Part shown: one piece after another, positions 12,701-27,700 of the stretch
Numbering within the stretch: position 1 is the stretch's first letter
Layout: every line of letters starts with the position of its first letter
NCBI RefSeq assembly: GCF_963678635.1
Contig: NC_087067.1
Location: 22,885,547 to 22,949,546, forward strand
Direction of reading: 5' to 3'
DNA length: 64,000 bases
Origin: Symsagittifera roscoffensis
Taxonomy: Eukaryota > Xenacoelomorpha > Acoela > Convolutidae
The notes under the pieces: model-generated
Databases searched by the model: none
Told to the model about the DNA's origin: nothing
The model's input: only the letters and a program-made list of their open reading frames with translations
Made by a program: the position numbers and the translations under genes

Positions 12701-15700
12701 ATCCGAAGTGTTAAGGTCAGTTCCCAGCAAATCAAAATTATAAATTCTTAAAATTCAAAGAGTTTTAGGCAATGGTTTTGGAGAGCTATGGTTTTGATTT
12801 AAGAGCAATGGTTTTGGTTTGCGTTGATAGACGACTTGGGTTATTAGCTATAGTGAGTTTAGTTTGCTCAATTAATTTTGACTTTTTTTTTAGTTTTGGC
12901 GATTTTAATTTGGCTTTTTTAGTGTTCACTTTCAAATCAATGGCAGGTCAATTACTTTCTCCAATAAAAATGCAAATGGTGAGTAATTAGAGCTTGAAAA
13001 GCGAGTTAAATCTGGAGTAAAAAAAAGGCAAGGCATAACGAGCCAATTTTTTAAATTACGACTATTTCAATCAGAAATATATTAGTCATACAAGTTTTTG
13101 TAAAATCGAAGATTTTAGTGTTGATGCAGTTTGTTTTGCGAAGTTCGAATTCCAAAATAAACTAAAAAATCAGTGCTGTTTTTTTAAAGTTCATTTAAGC
13201 CTATTCAATTTTCCGGTGTCTATGCTTTGGAAATTCTTGTAGTTGAAAGTCGTTCAAACAAAGCTTCTTGATATTGAAAAAAAAATAAGGATAGCTGGTT
13301 GTATAGAGCACAGAATGCTCCGACCACCACACATGAGCCCATAAAAGCGGTTTTCGAGGCAGCCAAAATCGGTATCTGGGAGATTGAATTCTGGTCTATT
13401 CGATCAGTGGTTTGGACAAAGAATCCTTGTTTATACTCATATTTATTTTTTGAAAACTACTTATTAAAACTTATAGAATGAAGTGATTAAGAGACGACGA
13501 AAGCAGTTGAGACTCTATGTAGGTCGTGATGATTTTTTTTCGGGAAAAGTCTTTAATTTGTTTAGGCTTAAGTTTACTTTTTCGCAGTTTGATTTTTGAT
13601 TGCTTCTTAAGTTCCCTTCATTTCCTTTGTTGAAAGGAAGGCAAGCTGCATTATCCATCAGAAAAAATTGACAGTCACGATAAACGTGATCGATTTCCAA
13701 TTTCGAAAATGGAATTTAATTATCAGATATCCCAGCTAAATGAAAAATTTTTACCAGTTTTCTCCAATTGGGTCAATTTTATCAAAAAGTGTCAAGTTAA
13801 TCTAGAAATTCAAAGAGTTTTAAGACCATCTATTTGCTTTCTTGGAAATTTGAGATTTCAAAAAACAAGTCTGTTTTTTTTTTAATGTTTACTTGCATTC
13901 ATTGACTCTTTTCCATCTGTCTGTTGGCTTTGTTTGTTACTTACATAGTTCGTTAGGATCTTTTTTGTCAAACATTTTTATATATATTTTTTCGATTTCC
14001 CTGTTTTTATAGGACTTTTACACGCATCTGTTAGCTATGGTAGTTTATTTCTAGTTGTTTTCATATGTTTTCTGTCCATTCAGGTGAGTATGCGAAGAAA
14101 AGCAGCTTTGAATCTGCGATTTAAATAATCGGCTTGATGAAAAGTATCATTTAAAATACTCGAAGGAAAATAAATAGCAGGTTGCTAAAGTAGGCAGATT
14201 TGTGGTGTTGATGATAATTATACTTGTGGTGAAATGAAACTATTTCTAAATTAAGTGAAATCATAAACGAGTCAGCATGAAATCAGAAACGAGTCAAGTT
14301 TTTAGTCTGTGCCCTATTGTAACAGTCAAATATTTGATTATTAGAGCGTGAAAAGATTTTATTTCATATTTTTATTGATTAGTCGTTTGAATGTTCACGT
14401 GGAAAAAAGTAATTTCTGCAATGAAAATAGAACATATGCCAAGAAATTGGTCCAATTGATGAATTAAAATTCGGTTGTTGCGTCATTTTCAGCTCTTCGT
14501 TTTCCGTCTGTGTCACAGTCGGGTGGTGAAATTCGCCGTTGGAATTTTCCAAGCTAAATCCATTTTGATTATTATTCTCAGCTTCTAAAACGCAACCAAA
14601 TACGTAAATACATTGAATTCTGAAATGCAGATAATTGTTATCAAAACTGAAAGAAGAAATTTGTCAAAAAATGAAGGGCAATATATCAGGTGCGGATGTA
14701 GGGTTCTCTTTTTTTTCTTTTTTAGGTCGACCAAAGTGAATTTCCGAGCTCTCCCAAAGCACTAAAAAGACCCTGTTATGGTAAAATTTTCTGCACCGCA
14801 GGCCAAACTTTGAAAAACGGGCCAAAAAAGGCGTTTTTTAGGCACTTTTTGGAAAATTTTGACCAAAAAATCGCGTTTTTTGGCGCGCCTTCCCCCCTTA
14901 AAATTACTACATTGGCGCCAAATATAGGGTCCTTCACCAAACATGGATATCTCAAAATAGTACAAAGGGTCGGCAGGGGGTCGAATCTTTGAGGGGTCGG
15001 CTGGGGGTCGAATCCCTGAGGGGATCGCCCCCCCCCCCCTTAGATCCGCCTCTTCATTATATGAATAAAAAACGTATGATTTTTATTTGATAATCTTTTA
15101 GTTGTACAGGTGGTCAAAATAACACTTCTAGAAAAAATCAAGCATTGATCCCGAAAAAATTAAGTATCGATCAAAGATTCTATTTTGAATAAATACAGCA
15201 AATGAAACCCCCGTTGGCTTGTGTCAACTAAACAGCATTTTGCATTAATAATTCATGAAGATGTTTAGTCGCAAAAATTGGTTTTTTTTTTGCTTTTTTT
15301 TCCGTTTCTGTGACACGAATTAGATAATTTTCTGGCTTTTCTGTAGAGCGAAGTCTTATATAAAATAAATATCACGAATGAAATTAAGATGGCATTAGTG
15401 TTTACACTTGTGAGCGTAGTGTCATATTACATTTGGCGACACTTGCTAGCATAGAATTAGCATTTGAAAAGCACCTGTTGTATCTGCTATATAAGTGGCT
15501 AGTGTTTGACGATTGTCTATCAAACTTGGCGGATATGCAATGACGAGACTCTTAATTTCCAGTTCGATTGTTCGGTGGTGGCACAAGTCTGTAGTTTATT
15601 TTTTGTTTTGTCTTTTTTCTTTGTCTTTTTTCTCATTTGTGTTTGCGAAGCGCAGCTGTGTAAAGCTTCGGCTTAACTAAATGAAAATTAAATTTGTGAA

Positions 15701-18700
15701 AGTTTTCATATCAGGATCACCGCAAAATTCCTAGTCGAAGAAACCGTAGTTCTGTTTGAGTGTTCATTGTTAATTTGGTGGTTTAATGGTGTGACTTTTC
15801 TGGCAAGATACATGTTATCAGATATATCATAAACGTGATGTCAGTCACAATTTCTTAAACTGATTCTAAATTGATTATAGAAAACTTGTTGGATCTTGTT
15901 AAATATCTCTCCTATTGCTTAACCGTTGAATTTGTCTAGTAAGGTGGGAAATTCGCCACAAGATTTTAGAGGAGGAGAATAATTTACAAGATCAAACTTT
16001 AGTTTGAATATTTCGAGTACTTTATTTTGTAGCCTCATTTTGTACTTTGGATTAGGTATGTTTATTTGTCAAGAATTTTAGTCTTAGTTGAAGTTTGAGC
16101 TCGATTTAGGTTATTTGTGCTCGAATTGACATTCGATTTGCTGATTGTAAGCATAACATACAAATGAAGGTAAAAGCTATGTTAAAATAGTGTTTAGGAT
16201 CAGTGAACCATTGTCATGCTCTAGTCTTATTTGCTTTGACCCTTATTTTATGTGTTTCAATCCAATAAAAGCGTTTCTGATTGCTTTCCTGTTGATTTTT
16301 CCTAGATTGATTGTAGTGAAGTGCCTATATCAAAAAAAGTTGTTGCTTATTTGTTTTTATGCTTCCTGAGGGAAGATTTCGTAAGTGTAAAAGAACGAAA
16401 TGATTGTCACTTATAAAGGTGATTATTTTTTAAACAGGAAAAATCTCAAAATTTGTTTATGATCAAATTTGATTTTATGCTGTTTGATGCTTGATTTCTT
16501 TTTAAATTCAGTTCATTTATTTGTTAAAAGGAAGACAAACCTAACTATCTAACTGGAAAAGTATAATGCTTACGAATAACGCGATTGTCATTCAGTTTCG
16601 AAAATTGAAAAATATTCAAAAATGATACATTTTCTCGATCTGCTTCAGTTCTGTAACACTTTTCCAGTCTTCAATACTAGATTTTTCCGAAGAATAAGTT
16701 TTGACATAGTCATCGGCGGAGTTTTGCTTTTGAATTATAGAGACAGTTTGTAATTTGAGATAAAATTAAAAATAAATTTCGGTAAGTATAGCCGGTTGCT
16801 GTGCAAGTAGGACAGAACCTTCCGACCATATTCTCGAAAACAATTACATTTTTTCTTTCAAATTAGTGAAGATCTGAAAGAAAGCCTAAAATTTAAGCAT
16901 ACTCGGCAGTCATTATAAAATAGGGAAATTGGACAACAGTTTTTATCGAAAAATGGCTAGAAAACAAACTATATTTTTTCGAATTTTTTCAAAATAGCGA
17001 TAAAAAGACTATGAAAACTAATTTGTTTGGAAGAAAACTAAATTTTTAGTGCCTGAATTAAAGTTTTGCGGCTTCTATCTCTTCGATATTAAGCCTGCCT
17101 GTTCGCTCGGTTCACTCGCACAAAATTAAACTAAAACTCAAAAATTTTAAACCAGTTTTTCTCAACACTGGGGTTAAAGTCAAAAACGAAGATCATCCAG
17201 GCCTTAGCAGGGACCGAATGGTGCATGCAAGGCTCAGTACTCAGACACCTCTTCAACGCGTATGCACGTACCGGTGGCCTCTACGCGGCCGGGGTCTGGT
17301 ACTCCTTTACCTCCTAGACCAACAGAGACAAACTCGAATCACTGAACTACCAAGTGGCGAGAATAATCACGGGAGCGCCCAAAGGTTCAATTGCTGCAGC
17401 AACGTGCCGCGAAGCTCAGCTTCCACCGATCCTTCATGTTGCCGAAGAGGAATCAGCCAGGCTCTTCAACAAGATCGAAAACCTGGACTTGAGCCACTAC
17501 CTCGCACTCATGACAACAGACGCCCCCCGACGAACACTGAAAGCGCACGGAACAGGAGACTTTCGCGCCTGCTTCAGAACAACAGCCAAGAACCGACTTA
17601 ACGACATAAACAGCACAGATGTGAAAGAAGCGCTCAAAGACGAAAGAGAACCGCGCTTCTTAGAACACTACCTGCTGAGAACAGACCCAGAGTCAATTCA
17701 TAGAAGAGCTACAGGCTGGAGTCGGTCACAGGCAGAACGCGAACCGAAGAAACTACCTTACACCGACTCCGACTGAACCGCCACCTACCACTGAATTCAA
17801 CAAATTATAGACATGGAAACACCGAAGATCCCTCGTGTGAGCACTGCGGGACCGAGGACGAAGAAGATACTGAGCATTTCCTCCTCTACTGCCCACGATG
17901 GGAGGCCGAGTGAATGACCTATCTCGGCGAGCATCCAGACTTGAAACTGCAGACGGCCCCAGAGAACGTGCTGAAGTTCGTTCGAAAGACTGGGCTTCTC
18001 TAGCCCCCTATTTCAAGATAGAAGGCCGTCACACACAACACAACAACTCGACCCGGTAGACTCTTTGTGGAACCTGATTTTGCGCGGAAAAAAAAGAAAA
18101 AGCAAACTCAGCTGAAGTCCAAGTTTCTCCCCATTTCCAGTGGTCGGAACAATAAAACCCAAACAGTTGAAACCCAGACATGTGTGAGTTCACTATGTTT
18201 GTATGATCTACTGGTGGCATTTGTTTATGTATTTGTCTTCGTTTTTACTGTTACTTTTGGGGGTTTGGTTTTTAATAGCGCTTTTGAAAAGAATTTAGCG
18301 AGCGGGGCTTAAATTAGAAAAGCAATAGATCGAATTAGATAGCTTGTCAAAGTGAAGTATTGTGCTCTGTTATTTTTTCAAAAAGTCTTAGAAAGCTCAA
18401 GTACTGAAGAGCATTCATTCAACTTAAAGCGCTAATTATTGTATCTTTTTATATATGCTTTGAGTTCATACGTGCATTTCATGCAACGTCCAGTCCGTTG
18501 ATTTGTGGGTTTTTACCAAGCCAGCTGGCAAGCTTTGTGTTATATAACTTTGGCTGGATAGTATTGGCACTTTTCCGGTCTATCAGTGAATAGTTTTTTT
18601 GGTTATTTAAACGTCACTTAAACTTATAGGGAGTTAATTTTCAAAATTTTAATGTCTATTTTCTTGACTTTTTCTCTTTTAACCTTTCTTAACCTATTTT

Positions 18701-21700
18701 TTTGAACCCCTGTAGTTGTTAGAGCGCCCAATGGAATAAAAGGTTAGCTATGGAGCGAAAATTGAATAATATATGATTTTTTCTTTGAGTTTGATTTTCT
18801 TTGAAACTAAAAAGTTTATTCTTTTTTCTTTGAAACTCAAATATTGATTTTAAAAAAGTCTTTTTTCAAGTGTTTTCGAGTTCATTGACCTTTATCTAAC
18901 TCTGTTGGCTATTAACTTTTGTGACCAATTAAGAATCCGATGGGGTCGAGTGGTATATCATAAAAACGCCATTTCAATCTGAATCGATCGATTTTGGCAA
19001 AAATTCCACACTTTCTCCGGGAACCGAGTATAGCGCAAATAGTTAACTTTCAAGCTGTGAAAATCTAGTAGTGCAATTTTTAAGCTGTGAAAAACTAGTT
19101 GTTGAAGCTTAAAAACACGATAAGGTAAAAAAAAATTGAAAAAAAATTATCTGAAAAATAAGTAATGCTTTTTGCAAAAATAACTAAAACTCTAAAACTT
19201 TGTTTATGAGCTTAGTTTTTGTCCATTTCTCCACTCGCACAAAAAACAATACACAATTAAATTTTTTTATTGTCAAATTAAAGGAAACGCTTATGTAGTA
19301 TTATGAGTTCTCTGTTCCACACTAATTTGCATAAACTAGTAATCTGCAAAAGTGTTCGGCATCAATTAATTTGTAGTGCTCTAATTCTTTTTGGTCATTT
19401 AATTTTGTGAGCTTAATCGCTTTTTGGTGGCTGGTGATTTGAAAACAGATATGTTGTGTAGCGCAGAAGTGAATCAGTACATTCATCTCTGTTGATCTGG
19501 GGGTTCGAATGCTGCAATTTCCTTTTATTTTTCGAAGCGTATTTACTAATTTTTTACTTCCTATCATTGCTCCCGTTTTTTGAAAAGCATAAAATTTTTT
19601 GATCCGCGCCTTCTTTGCTTCTTTCGCTGTAACCGGCTATAATTGTAATCGGTTACTAGAGTTTTTAGCTAGCGTAACAAGTGTCATTCTTTTACGTAAA
19701 AGTTTCCGATGTGAAGTCTCGCGGTTTGAATGGCTCCTGCTTAGTGCTTAGTACAAGCTTAAAAAGTTTGAGTTATGTCAAGTAGAATATTCTTTTAGTT
19801 TATTTACTGTAGTTCTCTCAAAGTGGTACAGCGGTTATCATTGTGAAGAGGTTAAAATAATCGGCGGCTTGTTTTTACGTCAATGCATAATTCTGCTCGC
19901 TCTTGCGAAGTTCGGCTAAGTCTTTTGTACACTTTTGAAAAATCTATACTTTCTGTTTGCTACTTTCATGGTCAGATCTCTCCGAACTAGTTTTTACCTA
20001 TAAAGCGAGAGCTGTTATTTATAGCTGAGACCAGCTCCCAAATCAAAAAGCTAGCAAGGTTTGGTATCACATTAAATCCCCTCAGTATGATTCCCAAAAT
20101 ATAATTGGGGCTGAGAAAATTGGCTTGAAATATTTTGCTGAGACTCATTTATAGCAGGGAAGTGATTTTTGTTACCAATCTCATTTTTTGATTTCTGTGA
20201 TTTTTTTACAATACGCCGCAAAGCTTGTAAGAATGTGTTTGCACCGTCGTTTTCTCACAAATTCGTTTTTTTTTTCAGATTAAACTTTCTAATTAGTTTT
20301 TCACACAATGATTTTACAATCCAAGCTCAGCTTTTCTTTTGCTTTTCAGTAACTAATTTATTTAATTCTTCGGTAAGTTTTTTCCAAAGGTTGATTTAGT
20401 GTGCGAAATTATTTGAGCAACAAATAATGCCTATTGATCTAGTTTTGACAATTTGGAGCCTATTTATCAGAAAAATGCCCTATCAAACTTGAATGGGTGT
20501 CAGTTTTGAATTAATAGTTTTATGCTAGGCTCAGTCGTACATTTCCATCTGTCTTCTCGTTTTGTTGAAAATGAAAGCGATTAATGTTCGTCTTTACTAC
20601 CCAACGACTATACTGCCAATTATGAACATAGAGCGGGAGTACCGTTAATGCCTAAATGAATTGACGATAGTTTTTAGACGGCATCATTATTTTATTTTAT
20701 CAAGTTATTAAATCATGTTTTGTCAAACTGAAAATTTCTGCCCAACAAAATAAGTTTTGACATAATAATACCAAAAAAGAGTTAAGGAATCCGGTTGCAG
20801 CGCAATTTGTTTCAAAAAGTAGGTTTCAAAAATGTTTCGAAAAAAATAATTGTTTCATGTAATTTTTTTGAAGTCTGTGCTAATTGATCTTCGGTTTCAG
20901 TACCGCAGTTGAAATAGCAGTTAGACAGTTGCTTAATTTTATGCTAGCAGTTTTCGGCTTTATTGCTGCATCATAGTTTTGCTTGAATATAGATATTTAC
21001 ACTTGCGATAGGAAACTGGACTTTTCCCGTAACTAGAGCTTTGATCACAAATGTCAGTACATGTGCGTCCTGGTATTTAGCGGCTTAAATATAGAACGAC
21101 TATTTTAGACCCTTTTCAGTTCCTTATTAGGTTTTGCCGCCAACTTATACGAGGTAATTTTTAAACAAAGTTTCTTTGATTTTTTCTTAATTTTTGTTCC
21201 GACAATTTGAAAAATGGGGAGGAACTTTGTATTCGGGTGTTTCAGTTTTCTTTTTTTTGTTTTCATCGCAAAATCTGCTACCACAGATAATCATTGGAGA
21301 GAGTTGAGTGATATATGATATTCAAGCCTTTACAGTCGTGATTCGAACCGCTTTAAAAAATTCCAAAAAAAAATTCCTAATGTCGAGAAAAACCGGTTTG
21401 AAATTTTTTGTTTATCGTCTCAATTCGAGCGAATGAAGCGAGCGAGCATGCTTTTAGTAGCTTATTTTTATGGCTTAAAAGCTTACAATAGATTAGTTTA
21501 AAACGTAAAAGCCTGGAGTAGTGTTAGTTTTTTTGAGTATTTTAGCGCCGTTTTGGAATTAAAAGCTTAAAAATTAAAAAAAAAAACAATTGGAAAATTT
21601 TTTTGATAACTTGTTTTTTGATTTTTTTTTTCGTTTTTCTGGTCTTTTTTTTAACAAAAATGGTATTTAAATTTGCTTATTTTACTATGACTCTCGAATA

Positions 21701-24700
21701 TGACTAATCTCTATTTTTTTGCTCAACTCCTTTTATCACCACGCTGAAAAAACCGACAATAACTTTTAAAAACTTTTTGTATTTTTTAGGACTATGGTCG
21801 TAACATTCTATGCTTCTTGCACAGTAACCGGCTATCATTGTTCGACTTAGCTTTCGGTTTGTTTTTTGTTGGCTTAGGGTCGGATTTTTCAAAGGACAAT
21901 TAGAGTGCTTATTTGAATGCTACCTCTAGAGGGATACACGAAAGATAAACAGTCGAATTCAAGCTAAAATAATTGAGTTTTTTTAAACCGTTTTTGTCTA
22001 ATAATATCAGTTTAATTACTCGAAGTTATAAAAAAAGTTCCAATGTGTACTATTTTTTCTTAGACTGTGTTCAAAAGTTGCTGCAAACTTTACATAAATG
22101 GCACATCTTCAATGTCATCTGTTTGTAGTATAATCTGCTGTTCATTTTTCCAATTTTTGATCGATTTTCCATTTTTTGCTTTCAAAATTGTTTAGTTTTT
22201 TTCACTATCAAATAGTCAAAACAAATGATTCAATCTTTTAGCGTTAATGTAACGTTAAGACAGGGATTATTTTTTCTGTTTCTACCGGTAACAGTGTTTC
22301 AGAGTCCGTAGGTTGTGAAAATTTGGAACATGATGCAGTTTTTTTATCTTTGTCTTATCTACCTAATGTGTCGCAAGTGGTGCTGTACGCAAATTGAGTT
22401 CGTTTCATTTTTTAAAATCTACATCTTCAAATGAATTTTAATCGGAATCAGAAATTTTTGCAATTTGATGAATAAAAACACAGGAATCAGTTTATAGCAG
22501 TTATGTGCATTTTTTACAAGTCATTCATTACGATCAGCTCCCGTTCGATTGTTTTTCATTTCGATTGCATTGTTTTTGAAAGTTGGCTATAAATTAGTGT
22601 TTTAACTCAAGTTCTTTGTTGATTTTTAATTAGTATCCGGGAAGTCCGTTTTTGATGTAAAATGAATTTTATCTTCCTGATTCATCTTACCTACTTAGCT
22701 ATATATACTTAGCTAATCTTTACCAAATGTGTGATGCAAAATTAATGTGAATATAAGTGAACTGTGACTAAAGCAATATAAATTTCGAGTAGTTCTGATT
22801 TTTTGAGATCATCTTTTCATTCTGGATTTTTTGAGTTTTCATCATTTTAACAGCGTGCTTAAAAGCTTTACACATACCAAATTTTTCTCAAAGCTCTTAG
22901 TCGGCTCCATCATTTTGACCGATTTTTTTTGGAATTAATAAGATTTTAATCTTATGTTTGTATAACGAAATGTTTGCTTTAATGCATGAAAACTTTTCAA
23001 ATTTTTTTAAGCTGCCCAAAAGGGTTATGTTAAACGATTTCTTTTGTTTAGGCTGGTTCCGTAATTGAGTTTGTTTTGATTCGTTGTTTTTGAAAACTCT
23101 TTTCCTCAATTTATTGGTTTTTTTCCTATTTCTTTATCAATTCCAATTGCTGGCCTCTTTGCACCAACAATGTAATAAAAGTGGATCATTAAATCTTCCT
23201 AAGTTTAAATGAATGTCCTGAATTTTCACTCGTGTCGTTTTTTTTAAAAATTTTTTCAAGCTCCAAGTAATGTTTTGGTTGTTTTAAATTTCATTTTCCA
23301 CGTTCACTTCAAATTCATTTTATTATTTAAATGTGAAATACTCTCTGCAATAAGGCAAACATAAATGCGATGATTGCAATTTTCGGAAGATTCAACTTTA
23401 ATTTTGCGCAGCGGTCTAAAAATTCATATATTGATCCATTTTACTCCGATTGAGTTAGTTTTATTAACAATTTGTCAATTTTAAATGCTTACGAAAGTTC
23501 AATGTAGAGCTTTTCGGCTATGTTTTTATCATTTTGTTTCTTTGAAACTCAATCCAAAAGTTGAAAAGTAAAAATAGTAGTTTTTTTGGATTTCTTTTAT
23601 TCTTAATCATTTTTCCTACTGCTTGTTGGCTTTGTTGTTATAACTGTTTTGTTCTTATTTCAGTTTTTATTGTCTGTTTCCCGTAATGTCCATCCCGAAC
23701 CAAGAAAAGTAGAGTGTTTAGAGAAATTGAAAAGAAATGCGAAATTTTCTCTAAAATTTTTCAACAACAAGTAGGGCTGTAAAAATCTGTGATACTTGCA
23801 GTAAAACTTGCACTAAAGTTATTTTCACTTATTTACGTCTTGATGGTTTTTGATTGTTTTTTTTTCCAGGAAGTCCTAAATTTTCGTTAATCTCAAAGAT
23901 ATCGCGATTTGATATATGATTTTTTTTGGTAAATGAAGGCAAACTCCTTTATCGAACAGCAAAAGTGAAAACTTCAAGAAAAACGTGAATGGCTTCTTGT
24001 TTTTAAAATCTGCTTTATTTTTCTGAATTTTCTATGAAATTTAAAAAATAACTTTTATATAGTTTTCTCTAAATGGATTATGTTGACGAAAAAAAAACAA
24101 TCTTAAGCAACTTCAAAGATCTACAACGTAATTAATTTTTTTCTTCGAAAGTTGAAAAAAAGTCAAATCGACTTCTTTTGGGTTTTTCGTTTTTTTTCCA
24201 CTTTCCCAATTGTATGTTGGCTGTTTGAATTATCGACAAAATGATGAGAAACTTTGTTCATGATTTGTTTCGCTTAAGATAAAAAGCAAGGAAAACACAA
24301 ATTTTCAGTACAATTAATATGCAGTATTGTTTTTCGAATTTCGACCTTTGATTTGACCGTTAAATGTATCATATGTAGATCATTAAATTTTCAAAGTATT
24401 CACAAAAATTTCTGTGTCAAAACAACCTTTTTTAAAATGTTTTTTTCTAAAGGCTTTGCTTCTCTTGAATTCTTCAAGAACTTAAAAATGTTCATTTATA
24501 TATTTTGTTTCATTTTATAGTTTTTGTGCGATTTTTAAGTGTAATGAACGTAGTGAAGACTCTTATCTAGGTCTTGGTGATTTTCTTTTTTTTTTTCAGA
24601 AAAAGTTTTAAAAGACTCTAATAACTACAGATGTGCAATCAATTGAAATGCATCTGCTGAAAGCTAACGTAAATACCACTCCAAATACGAACGTGGAAAT

Positions 24701-27700
24701 GGCGCCAAAATACGTGAACGATTTTGTAGTTTCGATAGTGGAATTTTTAAAAAGTTTTCCCAGCGAAATAAAAACTTTACCTATTGATCCAGTTTTCTCA
24801 AGTTGGGTTCATGTTATCAAAAAAACGCCAATCATAAATTGTTCCAGAAATTCAAAGAGTTTAAAGGGCATCAATTTTTTTTGTCGAAATTCGAAACGTT
24901 TTTCTTCGAAATTCGTGTATGTTTGATGAAACAAGTCCAACTTAAGTTAGGAGAAACTTTGAAATATAAAATACAACCATATTTTGTGATAAGATTATGC
25001 AACCATATTTTTTGATATGATATTTCTTTGATTCGAGTAAAATCACTCGAGAAAAACGAGTTAACTTTTTTTCGTGTTGTCTTTGTTATTTTTCCTTCTG
25101 CTTGTTGGCTATCCTTTAAACCGAAATATGTTCAATTAAGTTATCATTGTAAGTCTTTTTTAATAGATTTTCAGTTTCTTATGCGATGTAATCCAATCTG
25201 ACCTTAAAGCATGTAATGTAACCTGAATATTTCTATTTTCATAGCCTTTTTTAAAAAAAAATTGTGCTAAGAAAATACGGAGTGCAATATATGCGCAGAA
25301 ATCTTATGGTTAATTAATGTAATCTAAATAATATATGGCAGAAAGCAAATATTGTTTTTTTTAAATAGTTAGCTTTAATACTTTCTAAAGTTAACGGTAT
25401 ATTTTTTTAAACTGGTTTAATAGAAATGTAATGAAAATTTAAAAGAGACTCGGAGGCAAGATTTTATTGCTCCAAAAGGTGTTGGCATGAGGGTTTATTC
25501 TCTTATGAGTGTACACGAACATGATAGCAAAATATTGAATTAGTTTCAGCTAGTGAATTAATTCATCAATTGATTTCTGCCAGTTTGCACCATATCTGAG
25601 TGCATCATTGAAGTAAGAAAAACTCATTTTTGATTTTCGAGAACACGCATAATTAGGGTACGCCCATTTGAGCTTCAATGGTGACATTTTTAGGCTGGTT
25701 AATAAGGAAAGGCAAAGCAAATTGCGCATCTCTGCTTTTTTGGGGCATGAAAGAAAACAACTTAAAAAACATTTAATATTGAAGGTTGCAATAGAAAGTT
25801 CTCTAATTTATTCAAACACGGCTCTAATTTATAATTTGAGGTCAATTTTGTATAAAGTGAAATACTCATAGAGAAAAATCCCATTTGTAGTGTAAGCACA
25901 GAAAGGTTAATTAAGACTTGGTCATGCTCGAAGACTTGGTCATGCTCGGGTTTGAGTTCAAAAAGGAGACATGATACCTTATAATTAATCAGAATTTCTG
26001 GTTACCGTGCAAGTATTCCGAAAGAACGATTTAGTGATAATTTGAAAATAGAATTAAAATATTATACCGTTTTTGTACGATTTTTCTAGACGCCAGAAAT
26101 CGCGTGAAAAAATGCAAGTTGATAGTTCCTTCCCGCGCCTTATAATCCTATGTTGTTATCGACTCTTTCTGCCAATCGAACAAATTTTATTTTTTTTATA
26201 TCGATAAACTAATTTTGAAGTGTTTAACAGGAGTGCGTTTTCACTACTTGAATTCGTTCGTTTTTTAATTGTGAATGTACGAAGTGGAGATGTTTGTTAT
26301 GGTCGTCTGTTTTCTTTTGAGTCTTTTGAATTAAATCACGCTGAAATTTGATCTTTTGCTGTTCAAATTTTGATTCACGTTCTACATTCAATCCAAAGTA
26401 CGCTCTAAAGTAATGAAAATGGCGCGAAAAAAAAATTAAGTTATAGTTTAAAAGTGAGTTTTTTTATAAGCAAACGTTTATGTAGTATTACGAGCTGGCT
26501 GTTTTCCAACCCAACTCGCATAAATTTGTGCACAACAAAATAGTGGATTTTCGTTACTTAGCAATTGTGCGCTGGCAATTTAATAGAACGGTATCGTATT
26601 GGAAGTAACTATGGCGTAGAGTGGGTTTTTTTGACACGATTTTCCGGTCGTTTTTGGATTTTCAAGAAGACATTTCGAAAAATTTCTTTTATTATTCATG
26701 TTTTCGCTCATTCAAACTCGAAATTGTTATGCAGTGACAATTGCTCAGTAGTTGACTTCATTTGTTGCCGTTTGACTCATTGCGCTTTTTTGACAAAATT
26801 TTCCCAAGCCGAGCATAAAATTTACCTCTCCGGTAACGAACGTTGAGTATGCTCAACAGTGAAATACAAAATTTTTTGTTTTGCTCACATCGACCTTATT
26901 TAAATAAAGCCGATGTGACTTAATTTACATAAAATCGAATAAAGAAGGGTCATTAAATTTTTCAACGATTACAAAAAATCTGGCATTTTTCGCATCATTG
27001 ATTGACGGTTTGTCAAAGTAGTAATTAGCGAAGAAAATTATAAACCTCCTGTTATTATTTGTTTTTCAGGATTTTTTTAATTCATTTTTCAGTTGATATT
27101 CTTTGCTAAATAGAAGGCAAATTACGCTTTCCAATAACGATAGTGCAAGTAGCGCGAAAAAAAACGTGAACGAATTTTAGTTTTGAAGGTTTTTTAAATT
27201 TCCCAGCAGGAATAAAACTTCACCTATTGATAAAGTGTTTTGAAGTTGGGTGTGAATTTTATTTTTTTTAAAAAAACTGCCCAGCAGGAAAGATTCTTTC
27301 AATGCAAAGGTCGTTTTGGCCGTATATTTCTAATCTTACTTACAAGAACTTAACTAAAGAAAAAGATTTGAAATTCGCTAAAATCATTTGCATGACCTTG
27401 TTCGCTATTCCGTTCTATCCTTATACCGTTCTACCCAATGCATGCCATTTTACCCTGTGCCAGATTCAAGCTTGACAAAGGACATGATTGGATAAAGGTA
27501 GAATGGCATAGCTTGCAAAAGCTTATTGGGTTGGATTGCAAGAGTTAGATTGTTTTGCTACCAAAAATTCCGGTCTACGCAAAGATATTCATTTTTTATT
27601 GATGAGTATTTGCAGATGCGATTTAATGAATGGAAATGAGTTTTAAGGACTGAGGAATTGCAAAAGACTTAATAGTTGAAAGACCAATCGTAAATAATTG

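Larger units (their letters stand above)
16385..18920 (+). repeat. Partial repeat C copies flanking the LINE region
   Basis: About 16385-16680 (GGAAGACAAAC, AATGCTTACGAATAACG) and 18780-18920 (ends TAACTCTGTTGGCTATTAAC) are diverged sense copies. Sequence between them outside repeat A holds nothing recognisable. Confidence 0.5.

Noticed and set aside
12931..12979. Extra + strand BET exon ending at GTGAGT
   Set aside because: Acceptor and donor look acceptable, but 14 and 15 already join in phase and the peptide has no BET resemblance. It is kept only as a possibility for RNA testing.
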